Assembly: GCA_934338765.1 (NCBI GenBank)
Contig: CAKRHL010000175.1
Coordinates: 1-5,041, forward strand
Direction: 5' to 3'
Origin: an uncultured Lachnospiraceae bacterium
GTDB lineage: Bacteria; Bacillota; Clostridia; Lachnospirales; Lachnospiraceae
DNA length: 5,041 nucleotides
Both the position numbers and the translations under genes were made by a program. A model generated the notes under the pieces. The model was not told the origin of the DNA. It made no database searches and was given only the letters and a program-made list of their open reading frames with translations. Shown here piece after piece: positions 2,692 through 5,041 of the stretch (position 1 is its first letter; every line of letters starts with the position of its first letter).

Positions 2692-5041
2692 TTACTCTCT
2701 GTTTTTCAGAACCTCGGCCGGGGTGATCTTTTGCAGACGACGTACCAGGAAGAAGTTGATCACTGCATACAGCAGAAGAATCCCTACATATAATCCGATA
2801 TAAAGTACCGGTGGAAAATGAAGATTCATTCCACAGGCAATATTGCTGACCATCAACGGATACATGGCATCCATACACAGCTTGGATAGCGGAATGCAGA
2901 TCAGCGCTCCCACTGCTACAATGCAGAAATTACTATTCAGATACAGCTTCCGGATCTCACTGATGCGGTAACCAAATATCTTTACCAGTGAAATACCAAA
3001 GCTGGAACGATCGATCATCACTTTCATCATCAGATACATAACAACACAGAAGATCAACGCAGACATGATCATCAAAGTCGAAACCATCGGTATCATCATA
3101 TCAACAAAAATATCAGAATTCTTTTCTACCTCCGACTTCTTTAATGTACCATAAAGCCGTCCAGACGGAATATTCAGCTTATGATCAGCAAATACAACAT
3201 TATAATAATCATCCCCTTCGCCAAACAATTCCCGCATACTGTCTATGTCCATAAAAACGTACAGACCGGTAGAATACTGTGTCACTCCATCCACCGTAAA
3301 TGCATAATCCCGTTCTTCATCTTCATCCTTCAAGACAAACTGATCTCCCTTTGCAAGAGCAAACTTCTGTGCTGCAGCACTGGACAGGATCACACGGCTC
3401 TTTCCTTTTTTCACATCAGCATCAAAGAAGGAATCATCCTTTGTAATTCCCAGTACAGTGACATCCAGATTGTAACCGAAGCGTTCCCGTTTTAACGTCC
3501 TGGCATAGGCTTCTTCACCCCCGGACGGTACCTTTCCGGCAGGATATTTATAGGTATACATATATTCAAACTTTGTATCGGCTCTGTTCTCAATACCTAC
3601 ATTGGAACACATTACATAACAGTCCAGACTCAGCATACAGATCAGAAGGGAAACAAAAAGTCCAAAGACCACAGTCAGACCGGTTCGAAGCTCCCGCAAA
3701 AACTGACGGATGCAGAATCTTGGTACAAATGCCATATCGCCCAGATCCATGTGGCCAAATCTTCCCTGTTTCTGTTCCTTACGCATCAGCTTTAAAGCCG
3801 GCTGTGCCAGCTTCTTCCGGATCACCAGCCAGTTCACAATGACTGCCGCCAGAACGGGCATCACTGCTCCATAGACCAGCAGGTATACAGGATACACATC
3901 CGGCACTTCCGGGAAGGAGAAATAATTATAGGTGTCTGCCATCTGCTGCCGCACGCCGACCGGCGAAAAGCCGATTGCCATTCCGATCACTCCTGATATA
4001 AATGTGACACAGACCGGCAGAGTAAGATAATGCATGATCAGATCCTTCCCGGTCACACCCATGGCATACAATGCACCGATCACGCCACTCTCTGCCTCGA
4101 TCGTATGCACAACAAACACCGAGATCACATAGGTAAATAAGATCATTATGATCACACCGGCGACAAGACCTGCCAGCTTATTGATCACCTGATCGTCTGT
4201 AGTGGCACCGATCCTCATATTTTCCGATGCGGTAACAAATTCTGTCATATTGCTTAAAGAAATATCAAAATATTTGTCCACCAGCTTATCTGTTCCTTTT
4301 TTCAGCTTATGAACACCATCAGACAGCTCTCCGGCACCATCTGCTGCCTCTCCCACACCGTCCGTGTATTTTATGATCCCATCCTTGTAGCTTTTGAGCA
4401 TGGTAAGCTGATCTAACAGAGAACCAATGGAAAGTCTCACAATCCCGTTATCGTTTTTATTTTTTAACTCAGTCAGCTTCTCCTCAAAATTCTCCTCGGT
4501 AAGTACCTCCGTCAGACCATAATCCTCCAGTGCATCAGAAGCCTGCTCCAGATATGCATCCAGAAGCTGACCCGTTCCGTCCTGCAGCTTTTTGTTATTG
4601 GAAGCAAGCTCAGAAAGTCCATCGGAAAGCTCCCCGGCACCGTCTGCCAGCTTATTGATCCCCTTTGTCACCTTATCCTTCTGACCACCGGTCTGACGCC
4701 AGTATTTCTGAAACCATTTGTCCGTAATATCACTGGCATCAATGGTCTGATCCTTAAGCCATTCCTTCAGCTTTTTGTCAGTCATTCCTTGTTTCAGTCT
4801 GTACGAATAATTGTACACCTCTGTCTGGGCACTTTTTCCCTGACCCTGCATTCTTCGATACTGATCCGAGGTTACAAAAGCAAGACCAAACTGCTTGCTT
4901 CCCACAGTACTGTCTGACAGATTATGATAGGGTGCATTGTAGTCCGGCACACAGCCGATTCCCGATACTTTCAGTATTTCTCCACCAATTGCCACAGTGT
5001 CTCCCACCTGGATCTGATGTTCCTCGCAGTATCTCTGCTCC
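2692..5041 (-). CDS. FtsX-type ABC transporter permease with DG-rich repeats, 5' end outside window
   Basis: About 782 residues are visible; the frame is open to the right edge. Residues below count from the GTG at 5005-5007, which is not taken as the start because the conserved-looking frame continues upstream of it. Residues 1-110 look like an extracytoplasmic MacB-like core. Residues 115-245 hold two DG-rich blocks of amphipathic heptad-like repeats, as in YhgE/Pip-type proteins. Membrane segments follow near 277-301, 326-346 and 372-396 (first FtsX-like domain), 442-465, then an extracytoplasmic domain (about 466-636), and 639-663, 692-712 and 734-756 (second FtsX domain). SLVKIFGYRISEIRKLY (673-689) matches the usual FtsX loop after the first helix of the domain. 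An N-terminal helix and a partner ATPase are expected upstream, outside the window. Such permeases often export peptides or lipoproteins or act as mechanotransducers; substrate unknown. Confidence 0.9.
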   Translation of the reverse strand, partial: EQRYCEEHQIQVGDTVAIGGEILKVSGIGCVPDYNAPYHNLSDSTVGSKQFGLAFVTSDQYRRMQGQGKSAQTEVYNYSYRLKQGMTDKKLKEWLKDQTIDASDITDKWFQKYWRQTGGQKDKVTKGINKLADGAGELSDGLSELASNNKKLQDGTGQLLDAYLEQASDALEDYGLTEVLTEENFEEKLTELKNKNDNGIVRLSIGSLLDQLTMLKSYKDGIIKYTDGVGEAADGAGELSDGVHKLKKGTDKLVDKYFDISLSNMTEFVTASENMRIGATTDDQVINKLAGLVAGVIIMILFTYVISVFVVHTIEAESGVIGALYAMGVTGKDLIMHYLTLPVCVTFISGVIGMAIGFSPVGVRQQMADTYNYFSFPEVPDVYPVYLLVYGAVMPVLAAVIVNWLVIRKKLAQPALKLMRKEQKQGRFGHMDLGDMAFVPRFCIRQFLRELRTGLTVVFGLFVSLLICMLSLDCYVMCSNVGIENRADTKFEYMYTYKYPAGKVPSGGEEAYARTLKRERFGYNLDVTVLGITKDDSFFDADVKKGKSRVILSSAAAQKFALAKGDQFVLKDEDEERDYAFTVDGVTQYSTGLYVFMDIDSMRELFGEGDDYYNVVFADHKLNIPSGRLYGTLKKSEVEKNSDIFVDMMIPMVSTLMIMSALIFCVVMYLMMKVMIDRSSFGISLVKIFGYRISEIRKLYLNSNFCIVAVGALICIPLSKLCMDAMYPLMVSNIACGMNLHFPPVLYIGLYVGILLLYAVINFFLVRRLQKITPAEVLKNRE
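4303..4344 (-). repeat. DG-repeat coding block 2 (ADGAGELSDG copy)
   Basis: This encodes ADGAGELSDGVHKL, the second copy of a ten-residue motif within the permease. It lies just before the first membrane segment of the first FtsX-like domain. The flanking residues (about 209-245 of the permease numbering) continue with DG/TD-type heptads. Confidence 0.7.
4606..4647 (-). repeat. DG-repeat coding block 1 (ADGAGELSDG copy)
   Basis: This encodes ADGAGELSDGLSEL, identical to block 2 over the first ten residues and about 303 bp away. The codons differ at several positions, so the match is kept at protein level and is not a recent DNA duplication. The surrounding region (about 115-150) has further DG heptads, e.g. 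LQDGTGQLLD. Confidence 0.7.

Noticed and set aside
2615..2878. Minus-strand open frame of 87 codons overlapping the end of the permease
   Set aside because: It is in another frame of a well-supported coding region and has no recognisable protein features.
5005..5007. GTG as the start codon of the permease
   Set aside because: The frame stays open to the window edge, the GTG lies inside what looks like an extracytoplasmic domain, and the expected N-terminal membrane helix is absent, so the gene starts off the right edge.

Overview
The window reads as a chromosomal segment from a low-to-moderate GC Clostridia-type Bacillota. Lachnospiraceae is my best guess, from strong purine-rich ribosome binding sites, sigma-A-type promoters with 17-bp spacers, tRNA genes without an encoded CCA, and the mix of gene families. 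Genus cannot be set from the sequence alone. There is no phage, IS transposase or CRISPR array here. No gene-free stretch exceeds 300 bases.

Layout. (1) 1-385, minus: 5' part of ispF (MEP isoprenoid pathway), running off the left edge, with its own promoter and ribosome binding site. (2) 474-761, minus: a two-gene tRNA unit, promoter > tRNA-Val(UAC) > small spacer hairpin > tRNA-Met(CAU) > intrinsic terminator. (3) 808-1816, plus: a divergent monocistronic VanZ-family membrane protein with a roughly 107-nt leader. (4) 1821-1998: an elaborate nested palindrome that fills almost the whole gap between two convergent genes. An 18-bp perfect outer stem encloses two long hairpins. The first looks like a bidirectional terminator; the second does not. 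(5) 2000-2608, minus: trpF (phosphoribosylanthranilate isomerase), with no other trp gene in view. Just upstream is a 15-codon reading frame whose stop overlaps the trpF start as ATGA; a promoter-like sequence overlaps the same spot. (6) 2692-5041, minus: most of a large FtsX-type ABC transporter permease whose extracytoplasmic region carries DG-rich repeats like those of YhgE/Pip proteins. Its N-terminus lies off the right edge.

How it fits together. ispF and the tRNA unit are separate transcripts on the minus strand, split by the terminator at 474-504. vanZ is transcribed away from the tRNAs and collides with the permease-trpF direction, and the palindrome lies at the collision point. No terminator is visible between the permease and trpF, so trpF could be read from the permease transcript, from its own promoter, or both. 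The genes are mostly familiar. The items most worth a second look are the nested palindrome, the small frame coupled to trpF, the DG-repeat permease, the spacer hairpin between the tRNAs, and the G1-U72 wobble in tRNA-Met.
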